The notes under the pieces: model-generated | Told to the model about the DNA's origin: nothing | The model's database searches: none | What the model saw: only the letters and a program-made list of their open reading frames with translations | Source: Myxococcus sp. CA023 | Lineage (GTDB): Bacteria > Myxococcota > Myxococcia > Myxococcales > Myxococcaceae | Assembly (NCBI RefSeq): GCF_010998615.1 | Contig: NZ_JAAEAH010000031.1 | Span: 27,530-91,529, forward strand | DNA: 64,000 bases | Direction of reading: 5' to 3' | Part shown: positions 26,461 to 34,839 of the stretch, one piece after another | Layout: each line of letters begins with the position of its first letter | How positions within the stretch are numbered: position 1 is the first letter of the stretch | Made by a program: the position numbers and the translations under genes

Positions 26461-27789
26461 ATGTCTGACACCGTGACGTCCCGGCTTCCCGGGTTCCACA
26501 AGCTGCCGATGGAGGAGCGCCACGCGCACCTCTCCCGCATGTTCCGGCTCACGCCCGAGGACGTGCAGCAGCTGCTGGGCTCGGAGGCGCTCCAGCCTGT
26601 CCTGGCGAACCAGATGATTGAGAACGCGGTGGGGACCTTCTCCCTCCCGCTGGGTCTGGGCCTCAACCTCCAGGTCAACGGACGTGACTACCTGGTGCCC
26701 ATGGCGGTGGAGGAGCCGTCCGTCGTGGCGGCGGTGTCCTTCGCGGCGAAGATTGTCCGGGAGGCGGGCGGCTTCATCGGTGAAGCCGACCCGTCGCTGA
26801 TGATTGGCCAGGTGCAGGTGTCGCGCTACGGCGACCCGACGGCGGCCACCGAGCGCATCCTGGCGCACACGGAGCAGATCCTCGCGCTGGCCAACAGCTT
26901 CCACCCGGCCATGGTGGCGCGTGGCGGCGGGGCGAAGGACGTCGAGGTTCGCGTGCTGCCGGCCCCCGAGGGCCCGCGCGGCGAGCCGTTGCTCATCGTC
27001 CACCTCATCATCGACGCCCAGGAGGCGATGGGGGCCAACCTCATCAACACCATGGCGGAGGGCGTGGCGCCGCTCATCGAGCAGATCACCGGCGGCAAGG
27101 TGTACCTGCGCATCCTCTCCAACCTGGCGGACCGCCGGCTGGCGCGCGCCATGTGCCGCATCCCCATCCCGCTGCTGGCGGACTTCGAGATGCCGGCCGA
27201 GGAGATCGCCGAGGGCATCGCCCAGGCCAGCCGCTTCGCGGAGGCGGACCCGTACCGCGCGGCCACGCACAACAAGGGCGTGATGAACGGCATTGACGCG
27301 GTGGCCATCGCCACGGGGCAGGACTGGCGCGCCATTGAAGCGGGCGCGCACGCGTTCGCCTGCCGCAACGGGCAGTACCGGCCGCTGTCCACCTGGTACC
27401 TGGAAGAGGGCCATCTGGTGGGCCGCATCGAGCTGCCCATGGCGTTGGGGACGGTGGGCGGGCCCATCAAGATCCACCCGGGCGTGCAGATGGCGCTCAA
27501 GCTGATGCAGACCACGTCGGTGCGAGAGCTCGCCATGGTGTTCGCGGCGGTGGGGCTGGCGCAGAACTTCGCGGCGCTCCGGGCGCTGGGCAGCGTGGGC
27601 ATCCAGAAGGGCCACATGGCGATGCACGCGCGCTGCGTGGCGGTGACGGCGGGCGCGCGGGGCGACTGGGTGGAGAAGATCGCCAACCTGCTGGTGAAGG
27701 CGGGCCACGTGAAGGTGGAGAAGGCCCGCGAGCTGCTGGCCAGCCTCCCCGCCGAGGATGCCGCGGCCGCGACCGGCACCACGGTCTGA
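26461..27789 (+). CDS. mvaA: hydroxymethylglutaryl-CoA reductase, class II
   Basis: A 442-residue class II (bacterial) HMG-CoA reductase, producing mevalonate from HMG-CoA; class II enzymes can run in either direction. Signatures are ENAVGTFSLPLGLGLNLQVNGRDYLVPMAVEEPSVVAA near residues 55-95, with the catalytic Glu, and ATHNKGVMNGIDAVAIATGQD with the catalytic Lys. QSSLS-type kinase motifs are absent, as expected. GGAAGGAAG precedes ATG 26461. Context in a biosynthetic operon argues for the forward, mevalonate-forming direction. Confidence 0.95.
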   Translation: MSDTVTSRLPGFHKLPMEERHAHLSRMFRLTPEDVQQLLGSEALQPVLANQMIENAVGTFSLPLGLGLNLQVNGRDYLVPMAVEEPSVVAAVSFAAKIVREAGGFIGEADPSLMIGQVQVSRYGDPTAATERILAHTEQILALANSFHPAMVARGGGAKDVEVRVLPAPEGPRGEPLLIVHLIIDAQEAMGANLINTMAEGVAPLIEQITGGKVYLRILSNLADRRLARAMCRIPIPLLADFEMPAEEIAEGIAQASRFAEADPYRAATHNKGVMNGIDAVAIATGQDWRAIEAGAHAFACRNGQYRPLSTWYLEEGHLVGRIELPMALGTVGGPIKIHPGVQMALKLMQTTSVRELAMVFAAVGLAQNFAALRALGSVGIQKGHMAMHARCVAVTAGARGDWVEKIANLLVKAGHVKVEKARELLASLPAEDAAAATGTTV

Positions 27790-27793
27790 CGCC

Positions 27794-28726
27794 GTGGCTC
27801 CTCGTCCTGAATCCTTGTCGGCCTTTGGCGCCGGCAAGGTCATCCTGCTGGGTGAGCACAGCGTCGTGTACGGGCACCCGGCCCTGGCCGGGCCGTTGTC
27901 GCAGGGCGTGACGGCGCGCGGCGTGCCCGCGAAGGCGTGTCAGCTCGCGTTGCCCTCCACGCTCAGCCGCCCGCAGCGGGCACAGCTCACGGCGGCGTTC
28001 GCCCGTGCAGCGGAGGTGACGGGCGCGCCGCCGGTGAAGGTGTCGCTGGAGGCGGACCTGCCGCTGGCGGTGGGCCTGGGAAGCTCGGCGGCTTTGTCGG
28101 TGGCGTGCGCGCGGTTGCTGCTCCAGGCGGCGGGGAAGATCCCCACGCCGAAGGACTCGGCGCGTGTGGCGTGGGCGATGGAGCAGGAGTTCCACGGCAC
28201 GCCGTCCGGCGTGGACCACACCACCAGCGCGGCGGAGCAGTTGGTCCTCTACAGGCGCAAGCCTGGGGCCGCCAAGGGGACGGGGCAGGTGGTGGAGAGC
28301 CCCAAGCCTTTGCATGTGGTGGTGACGCTCGCGGGCGAGCGCAGTCCCACGAAGAAGACGGTGGGCGCGCTGCGGGAGCGGCAGGCCCGCTGGCCGTCGC
28401 GTTACGAGCGCTTGTTCACGGAGATTGGACGGGTGTCCTCGGAGGGCGCGAAGGCGGTGGCGGCGGGAGATTTGGAGGCACTGGGCGACGCGATGAACGT
28501 CAACCAGGGCCTGCTCGCGGCGCTGGGCCTGTCGTCGCCGCCGTTGGAAGAGATGATCTACCGGTTGCGGGAGCTGGGGGCGCTGGGCGCCAAGCTGACC
28601 GGAGCCGGTGGAGATGGTGGGGCCGTCATCGGCCTGTTCCTGGAGCCCAAGCCCGTGGTGACGAAGCTCACCCGGATGGGCGTGCGCTGCTTCAGCAGCC
28701 AGCTCGCGGGACCGCGGGCGTCGTGA
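27794..28726 (+). CDS. mvk: mevalonate kinase (GHMP family)
   Basis: A 310-residue GHMP kinase phosphorylating mevalonate. Signatures are FGAGKVILLGEHSVVYGHPALAGPL at the N-terminus, the ATP loop DLPLAVGLGSSAALSVA, a middle segment GTPSGVDHTTSAAEQLV, and the C-terminal LTGAGGDGGAVIGL. GTG 27794 lies four bases after the reductase stop and gives the expected N-terminus; an upstream in-frame start at 27758 would overlap that gene. Confidence 0.93.
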   Translation: MAPRPESLSAFGAGKVILLGEHSVVYGHPALAGPLSQGVTARGVPAKACQLALPSTLSRPQRAQLTAAFARAAEVTGAPPVKVSLEADLPLAVGLGSSAALSVACARLLLQAAGKIPTPKDSARVAWAMEQEFHGTPSGVDHTTSAAEQLVLYRRKPGAAKGTGQVVESPKPLHVVVTLAGERSPTKKTVGALRERQARWPSRYERLFTEIGRVSSEGAKAVAAGDLEALGDAMNVNQGLLAALGLSSPPLEEMIYRLRELGALGAKLTGAGGDGGAVIGLFLEPKPVVTKLTRMGVRCFSSQLAGPRAS

Positions 28727-28734
28727 GTCTTCCC

Positions 28735-29721
28735 ATGAAAGCCACAGCTCTGGCGCATCCCAACATCGCCCTGGTGAAGTACTGGGGGAAGCGGGATGAC
28801 GCGTTGATTCTGCCGCACCAGTCCAGCCTGTCCCTCACGCTGTCGCCGCTGTCGGTGACGACCACGGTGGAGTTCGGCGCCGCGAGCGACCAGGTGGAGC
28901 TCAACGGGCACACCGCGAAGGGCAGCGAGCGCGACCGCGTGTTGCGGCTGCTGGAGTTGGTTCGTGCCCAGGCGAAGGCCGACCTGGGCCCCGCAAAGGT
29001 GGTGTCGCGCGGGGACTTCCCCATGGCGGCGGGATTGGCCAGCAGCGCGGCGGGCTTCGCGGCGCTGGCGGTGGCGGGACGCGCGGCGGCGGGGCTGCCG
29101 TCGGAGCCCCGCGTGGCCAGCATCCTGGCGCGCATGGGCAGCGGCTCGGCGTGCCGGAGCGTGCAGGGTGGGTTCTGCGAGTGGCAGCGCGGCGAACGTC
29201 CGGATGGTGAGGACAGCTTCGCGGTGCAGCGCTTCGACGCGGCCCACTGGCCGGACGTGCGCATGGTGGTGGCGATTCTCGACCGCGGCGAGAAAGAGGT
29301 GAAGTCGCGGGACGGGATGAAGCTCACGGTGGACACCAGTCCGTACTACCCGGCGTGGGTGAAGGACGCGGAGGCGGAGGTGGTCCAGGTGCGCGAGCAC
29401 ATCGCCCGGCGAGATTTGCAGGCCCTGGGCGAGCTGTGTGAGCGGAACGCGTGGCGGATGCACGCGACGTCCTTCGCCGCGAATCCGCCGCTGAGCTACA
29501 TGAGCCCCGGCACGTTGGCGCTCATCCAGCACCTGAAGGAGCAGCGCAAGAAGGGCATCCCGGTGTGGTTCACGCTGGACGCGGGGCCCAACCCGGTGCT
29601 GCTGACGGACGCCGCGCACGAGGTGGCCGCGGAGGCGCTGGCCCGCGCGTGCGGCGCGGTGGATGTGATTCGCTGCGTGCCCGGTGGTGACGCGGAGCTG
29701 AAGGCGGAGCACCTCTTCTGA
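28735..29721 (+). CDS. mvaD: diphosphomevalonate decarboxylase
   Basis: A 328-residue GHMP enzyme that makes isopentenyl diphosphate from mevalonate diphosphate. Signatures are ALAHPNIALVKYWGKRDD, PHQSSLSLTLSPLSVTT, the loop FPMAAGLASSAAGFAALA, and GSGSACRSVQGGFCEW with the catalytic region conserved. ATG 28735 matches the usual N-terminus. An in-frame GTG at 28723 overlaps the mevalonate kinase stop by four bases and could be the true coupled start. Confidence 0.94.
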   Translation: MKATALAHPNIALVKYWGKRDDALILPHQSSLSLTLSPLSVTTTVEFGAASDQVELNGHTAKGSERDRVLRLLELVRAQAKADLGPAKVVSRGDFPMAAGLASSAAGFAALAVAGRAAAGLPSEPRVASILARMGSGSACRSVQGGFCEWQRGERPDGEDSFAVQRFDAAHWPDVRMVVAILDRGEKEVKSRDGMKLTVDTSPYYPAWVKDAEAEVVQVREHIARRDLQALGELCERNAWRMHATSFAANPPLSYMSPGTLALIQHLKEQRKKGIPVWFTLDAGPNPVLLTDAAHEVAAEALARACGAVDVIRCVPGGDAELKAEHLF

Positions 29722-30800
29722 TGGAGCGCGCCCTCTCCGCGCCGGGCAAGCTGTTCCTCTCCGGGGAGTACGCCGTGCTGTGGGGCGGCGTGGCGCGGTT
29801 GGCCGCGGTGGCGCCGCGCACCGCCGCGTATGTCCGCCGCCGCGCGGATGCCCGCGTGCACGTGTGCCTGGAAGAGGGGACGCTGGCGGGGAGCACCACG
29901 CCGCTGGGGGTGCGCTGGGAGCGTGAAGTCCCGGCGGGGTTCGCCTTCGTTGCGCGGGCGCTGGACGAGGCGCTGCGGGCACATGGCCGCGCGAGTCAGG
30001 GGTTCGACCTGGCGGTGGCGCCGTCCGCGGTGGGCCCGAACGGGCAGAAGCTGGGCATGGGCGGCAGTGCGTGCGCGACGGTGCTGGCGGCGGAAGGCGC
30101 GCGCTATGTGCTGGAGGAGCGTTACGACGCGCTGAAGCTGGCGCTGTTGGCGCACACGCAGGGGCAGGGCGGTAAGGGCAGCGGCGGGGACGTGGCGACA
30201 AGCTTCGCCGGAGGCGTGCTGCGCTACCGGCGCTACGACGTGGCGCCGCTGATTGAGGCGAGTAACACCGGACGGTTGCGCGCGGCGCTGGCGGAGTCCC
30301 CGTCGGTGGACGTGTGGCGGCTGCCGTCGCCCCGGGTGTCCATGGCGTATGCCTTCACGGGTGAGAGCGCCTCGACGCGGGTGTTGATTGGCCAGGTGGA
30401 GGCTCGGCTGGAGGAGTCGGGCCGCCGGAGCTTCGTGGAGCGCTCGGACACGCTGGGCCATGCGATTGAGGACGGGCTGAGCAGCGGTGACTTCCGGGCC
30501 TTCTCCGAGGCTGTGAAGGCGCAGCACGCGCTGCTGTTGGAGCTGGGGCCGCTGGAGACGGAAGGCATGCGCCGGGTGCTGGCACTGGCCGCGACCTACG
30601 GTGCGGCGGGCAAACTGTCCGGGGCGGGCGGTGGCGACGGCTGCATCCTGTTCGCGCCGGATGCCCAGGTTCGGGCGGAGATGTGCAAGGGATTGGAAGC
30701 CCGAGGCTTCCATACGCTGCTCCTGGATGCCGAACCCGGCGTGCGTGGCGAGGCCCAGGTTGCTCCCCGGCTGCGGACCTGGGTGGACGCGCTGAATTGA
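29721..30800 (+). CDS. phosphomevalonate kinase (GHMP family)
   Basis: A 359-residue GHMP kinase. Signatures are ALSAPGKLFLSGEYAVLWGG at the start, LGMGGSACATVLAAEGARY for ATP binding, and GSGGDVATSFAGGVLRYRR, typical of phosphomevalonate kinases, with LSGAGGGDGCILFAP near the C-terminus. The ATG shares one base with the decarboxylase stop (TGATG). It completes the mevalonate-to-isopentenyl diphosphate route; HMG-CoA synthase and thiolase are not in this window. Confidence 0.92.
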   Translation: MERALSAPGKLFLSGEYAVLWGGVARLAAVAPRTAAYVRRRADARVHVCLEEGTLAGSTTPLGVRWEREVPAGFAFVARALDEALRAHGRASQGFDLAVAPSAVGPNGQKLGMGGSACATVLAAEGARYVLEERYDALKLALLAHTQGQGGKGSGGDVATSFAGGVLRYRRYDVAPLIEASNTGRLRAALAESPSVDVWRLPSPRVSMAYAFTGESASTRVLIGQVEARLEESGRRSFVERSDTLGHAIEDGLSSGDFRAFSEAVKAQHALLLELGPLETEGMRRVLALAATYGAAGKLSGAGGGDGCILFAPDAQVRAEMCKGLEARGFHTLLLDAEPGVRGEAQVAPRLRTWVDALN

Positions 30801-31299
30801 GCGCGTCTATTCAGGTCGCGCAGCTCATAGCGGATATCTCAAACTCAGGGGCGGATTGGGCGTGGTCGCCATTCTGAACAAGATGCACGGCGCATCTGGG
30901 CATGCAAGGAGTTGACTACACACCCGGCCTGCACGCTGATGGTGTCCATCGTGGGGCTATTGCGCACGCCCACCTGCCGGTGGAGGCTTCGCTCTATTTC
31001 GACGGGCCCTTGCCGCGATTTGTACGTCGCCGGGTACAGGCCGGAGCGGACGTAGGGCTCGCCTTGTATGAGGACTCGGGCGGCGTCGACGTCGAGTCCT
31101 CGAAGCAGCATCCGCTTCATCCACTGCTCCGTGTGCGCCGCCCCCTCATTGAACTCCTGCCACGCGGCGTCGAACCCAGCAATGGGCCCGCGTCTTCGCG
31201 CTCGCCACGCCCTCCAACGCTCAGCTCCTGAACGACACCCTGCGGATTCCTTGCGAGGTGTTGAACGCTGAGACCAGTCCTTGGCGTGGTCAGAAATGA
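30801..31299. other. 500-base region with a possible gene remnant
   Basis: No intact gene is recognised. On the minus strand, 31195 to about 30845 reads as plausible protein (GFDAAWQEFNEGAAHTEQWMK... then VLIQGEPYVRSGLYPATY), and the stretch just upstream continues in another frame (HLARNPQGVVQELS), as expected of a frame-shifted fragment of a larger gene. The family is not identified. Codon use is less GC-biased than in the neighbouring mevalonate genes. Confidence 0.3.
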
Positions 31300-31776
31300 C
31301 TATTCATCGTCTTCTTCGTCGTCAGTCCTGTCCCACCATTGGAAGTACTGTGTTGTTTCGCCCCATCGCCCTCTTTGTAGGTTCAGGCGTGGTTCTGAAA
31401 TTGCGACTGAGACGGCTTCAAGCATGTTGAGCGCAGCCTCTACCGTTTGATGTACGGCTGCAGTATCTGTTGAGAGCTCGTGGCGTTGGGTTACCCATTG
31501 AGTTCCAAACCAGGAAAAGCGATCCCATCGCTCCGACAGATGGTCTGAGCGGTGACATTTAAGTCGCCGAAAAAGTCGGTCATTACCTGCCCCCGTCTGT
31601 CCTACGTAAACGAGTTCGTATCCCGCATACAACGCATAGATACCACGCTGCTCGCGGAAGTCGACGGCTCTTGCCCTAGCGCTTCGGCTTGCCGCACCAA
31701 GCAAGGTGCCTGCGGCGCGGGGCCGTCCCCAGAAGACTCGATCGATGTGCCAGTGAATTCCGTAGCTCTTGATCAT
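31300..31776 (-). CDS. GIY-YIG domain protein
   Basis: A 158-residue protein. The segment GIYALYAGYELVYVGQTG (residues about 47-64) matches the GIY-YIG nuclease signature, followed by RLFRRLKCHRSDHL, which carries the conserved Arg of the second strand and helix. The second half and the acidic tail (RTDDEEDDE) are not assigned. GC content is clearly lower than average, the region before its start is AT-rich, and it has no obvious partner, all consistent with horizontal gain. It may be a stand-alone endonuclease or an effector piece; ATG 31776 is the best start, though no good ribosome site is seen. Confidence 0.78.
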   Translation of the reverse strand: MIKSYGIHWHIDRVFWGRPRAAGTLLGAASRSARARAVDFREQRGIYALYAGYELVYVGQTGAGNDRLFRRLKCHRSDHLSERWDRFSWFGTQWVTQRHELSTDTAAVHQTVEAALNMLEAVSVAISEPRLNLQRGRWGETTQYFQWWDRTDDEEDDE

Positions 31777-32031
31777 TGGGTTGGTTTGTTTTGGTGAAGA
31801 GCGGGGTGGGGGATGGTTTGAGGGGAGAGAGTATAGCTGAGAGGTTGTTCCGGATTGCAAGCCGGACTCTCCTGTCTTTGGCGGCGGACTGGTTCGCTCC
31901 CTCGGAGTCCGCGCCCCCTCACCTGCAAGCGATTCGGGACTTGACCAAGACGACGAGGCTGCCGGGCCTTGAGAGATCCAATGCCTCACGGGCTCAACAA
32001 CCTCGCCGCTGACGGAGTTCCCTGAAGCGCG

Positions 32032-34302
32032 TTAGCGCGAGCGCTTCGATGAGGTGCCGCGCATCTCGTTGAGCGCGTCCATCACGGCCGCTCGCAGTTC
32101 CTCGATGATGGTGTCGAGGAACGGCCGCCCCTGGAGGTCTTCGGTAATCCAGGGGTCCATGATGACGGAGCGCAGCACGGTGATGCGGCCCTCCTCGCCA
32201 CGTCCCGACGCCGCGCCGCTCCCCAACAAGCGCGTCTTGTAGTCGTCGAAGAACTTCTTGCCGTAGTCCTCCTCGATGAAGTCCGTGGTGCTCACCAGCA
32301 GCCGGTAGCCGTAGATGTCACGGCCATCGGCTTTGACACCCAGGCGCTCGTAGATCATACGGTTGAAGGTGTTTGCCTCCTCCAGGCTCGTGTTGAGTCC
32401 CTGCTCGGTCTTGAAGTTGAAGGCGTAGGTGAGGATGTTGAGGTCCGCGCCCGTTTCGCGCAGCAGCTCCAGTTCCTCCTCACCCGAGGCGCTAAGGAGC
32501 TGCTCCTGACGCATGCCCTGGATTTGCTGACGCAGGAACTCCAGCGCCTGCTTCTCTCCGCCGTACTTGCGCTTGAGGGAATCGGAGAGCTTGAAGCGCG
32601 GTCCCGGTACCACGACGAAGTCGCTCGCCACGGTATTCATCGTCAGCAGCCGGGCATGGAAGAGCTTGCAGTTGTAGAGCGCCCTTCCGAGGATCTTCCC
32701 GTAGCCACGTTGGTCGGGTGGCACGACGGCATGACTGAGGTACACGCCCGCCGCCGCGGCACCGGGCTTGGAGCCCTCGATGCCGTACTTGCCCACGGTG
32801 AGGTCCTCCTGGCTCCCCGCTGTGTTGATGTAGGGCGCCTCGAAGGCCACCAGGCTGCGCATGGACTGATTGCGGTAGCACAGCGCACCGGCGGGGTAGG
32901 GCAGGTAGCCCGTCTTGTGCGGGTCCACGGTGATTGTGTCCGCCTCCGGGAGGGCCTCGAACTGCTCCGTGACATAGCGGCTCAGTGACAGCACGGGGGC
33001 GGGAGGCCCCGCGAGGCGCTTGTTTGAACTCGGCGGCGCGCGGAGGAGTGAGGCGAAGTACCCGCCCCAGGCCGCGTCGGCGTGCACGCAGAATGACATC
33101 CCCTGCGGATGGTACTTCTGCCGGCGAAGCGCCAGCACGGACGCGAGCGGGTCCACCAACCCCTCCTCCGTCGTCCCCATCACCGCCGTCACCGCAATGA
33201 CGGGCTGCTTGTCCTTCATGCATTGGTCCAGCCGCGCCTCCAGGGCCGACACGTCCATGCGCCCCTCTTCATCCAGAGGAATGCTGAACATGTGGTCCGC
33301 GCCGATGCCCAGAATCGCCGCCGCCTTGGGCAGCGAGTAGTGCTTCGAGCCGGGGACCATGAACACGGGCGCCGGGAGGTCTCCCAGGTAGCGGCGGGTG
33401 AACTCCACGAGCCCCAGATCCTGGAGCATGTAGTTGCTCACGTTCGCCGTCAGGGTCTCCGGCGGGATTTTGAACTCCTCATGGATGCGGGTGGGGAGGC
33501 CTAGCACCTCGTCCACATCCAGGTTCAACGCTTGCCACACATCCAGGTCAATCAGACGTGCCTGGGGGCCCGAGGGCAGCGTGACCTTGAGGGCCTTCGC
33601 GGCGGAAAGCGAGGACTCCCGCTGAATGGCCTCGCGCAGGGACAGGGGATAGAACTTCAAGTTTCGCGCGGCCCACATCGCCTCGATGTTGGCGGTGGTG
33701 CCACCGCTGGTCAGATGGCTCCAGGGCCGGATGCCGTTCTGCTCGGTGTAGCCCACCATTCGGCACAGGTCCTCGCCAGCCCGGACCTCCAGCACCGTCG
33801 TCAGCGGTGAGGCCTCCAGCGCGACGTTGTTCTGGTTGTAGAGCATGGCCGCGAAGTAGCCGGCCATGCCCGGGAGCGTCTGCTCCCACGTCATGTGGCC
33901 CTGGTAGCGCATGCTGAAGAACGGCGCGGACTTCTTCAGCTCGGCCAGGAGGTTGTCGAACTCGGTGTGCAGTGTGTCGAGCGCCCGGAGGTAGCCCGGG
34001 TCTCTCTTGATGCTCTGGGTGATGGCCGGTGGGTCCATCGGGTGGAAGTTCCGGCGCCAGAAGGCGTGGTCTCTCAGGGCCTCCAGCACCAGTTGCTCGA
34101 AGATGTCCGCGTTCTCCGCGCGGGGGCCCAGGAACCAGGCCTCGACGTCCCGCTCGTTCTCAAGCGGTGCTTCCCTGCCGTGGGTTGACTCCCACAGCAA
34201 CTCTCTGTGCGCGAGTTGGTTGGTCTTCAGGCGCTCGCGCAAAGCTTGCTTCAATCCATCAAGGGCATGACTGGAGTAGTCCGGCTGGGACTTGTGGGCC
34301 AT
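32032..34302 (-). CDS. PLP-dependent group II decarboxylase, large form
   Basis: A 756-residue fold-type-I PLP enzyme related to aspartate, tyrosine and glutamate decarboxylases. The PLP lysine lies in TITVDPHKTGYLPYPAGALCYRN. Other family landmarks are RYQGHMTWEQTLPGMAGYFAAMLYNQNNVALEASPLTT, WSHLTSGGTTANIEAMWAAR, FMVPGSKHYSLPKAAAILG and VHADAAWGGYF, with the PLP-ring aspartate in HADAAWGG. It is longer than the usual 450-620 residues because of N- and C-terminal extensions. The substrate cannot be fixed. GGAG at good distance supports ATG 34302. Confidence 0.9.
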   Translation of the reverse strand: MAHKSQPDYSSHALDGLKQALRERLKTNQLAHRELLWESTHGREAPLENERDVEAWFLGPRAENADIFEQLVLEALRDHAFWRRNFHPMDPPAITQSIKRDPGYLRALDTLHTEFDNLLAELKKSAPFFSMRYQGHMTWEQTLPGMAGYFAAMLYNQNNVALEASPLTTVLEVRAGEDLCRMVGYTEQNGIRPWSHLTSGGTTANIEAMWAARNLKFYPLSLREAIQRESSLSAAKALKVTLPSGPQARLIDLDVWQALNLDVDEVLGLPTRIHEEFKIPPETLTANVSNYMLQDLGLVEFTRRYLGDLPAPVFMVPGSKHYSLPKAAAILGIGADHMFSIPLDEEGRMDVSALEARLDQCMKDKQPVIAVTAVMGTTEEGLVDPLASVLALRRQKYHPQGMSFCVHADAAWGGYFASLLRAPPSSNKRLAGPPAPVLSLSRYVTEQFEALPEADTITVDPHKTGYLPYPAGALCYRNQSMRSLVAFEAPYINTAGSQEDLTVGKYGIEGSKPGAAAAGVYLSHAVVPPDQRGYGKILGRALYNCKLFHARLLTMNTVASDFVVVPGPRFKLSDSLKRKYGGEKQALEFLRQQIQGMRQEQLLSASGEEELELLRETGADLNILTYAFNFKTEQGLNTSLEEANTFNRMIYERLGVKADGRDIYGYRLLVSTTDFIEEDYGKKFFDDYKTRLLGSGAASGRGEEGRITVLRSVIMDPWITEDLQGRPFLDTIIEELRAAVMDALNEMRGTSSKRSR

Positions 34303-34839
34303 GTGGGGCTCCTTGCGGCGGGGACAGACCATGGCCGGACGCGGGGAACGTACCCAGCCACGGGGCGCCCAGATATACATGATGCGTTCTCAATCCCTCT
34401 TGATGTGTTGCGATGGTGTCTGTAGATGACAGTTTCATGCCCTTCAGGGCAGGCAGGCCGCAATTGCGCTCATTCGGAAAGTCTGGCCGGTCATGGCCAG
34501 AAATCCGCGCTCTTCGATGACTGCCAACCGTCATTGCTGGAACGGCTGATGGCCAGATGCAATGACTCTACGCGCATCTTTCCGTGCGCGCCGACTTCTG
34601 GCGCGCGCGCACATTTCGCTGAACGGGCGCTGATGGCGTACGGGGGCTTGGGAGCTCCGTGTATCAAGTTGTCTTCTTTGAGAATAATGGAAGTCCGCGT
34701 GCTGCAGATCGAATTGAGCTCCAGGTTCAGGCTGAAATTCGTTCAAAGGTGCTTGCGGACTTTCAGTGAATACTGGTAGTCCCTGGAATGTTTGCTGCTC
34801 GACATTCCAGGTTCTCAACTCCAGCAGGGGCCGCCCTCC
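34303..34839. other. 537-base lower-GC intergenic region
   Basis: Between the divergent decarboxylase and secreted protease genes. AT content is well above average. It contains TCTGGCC-N6-GGCCAGA at 34482-34501 and the inverted repeat at 34783-34810. Short open frames have no recognisable content. Confidence 0.55.
34783..34810. promoter_or_regulatory. inverted repeat before the protease gene
   Basis: CTGGAATGT (34783-34791) and ACATTCCAG (34802-34810) are perfect nine-base arms with a ten-base spacer, ending 29 bases before ATG 34840. It could be an operator or a leader hairpin. Confidence 0.45.

Noticed and set aside
25303..27843. 846-codon open frame on the minus strand over the isomerase and HMG-CoA reductase genes
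   Set aside because: Low-complexity His/Arg/Ala-rich translation; the plus strand holds two clear enzymes.
30902..31231. 109-codon plus-strand frame after the mevalonate operon
   Set aside because: Begins without a ribosome site and is antisense to a more protein-like minus-strand fragment.
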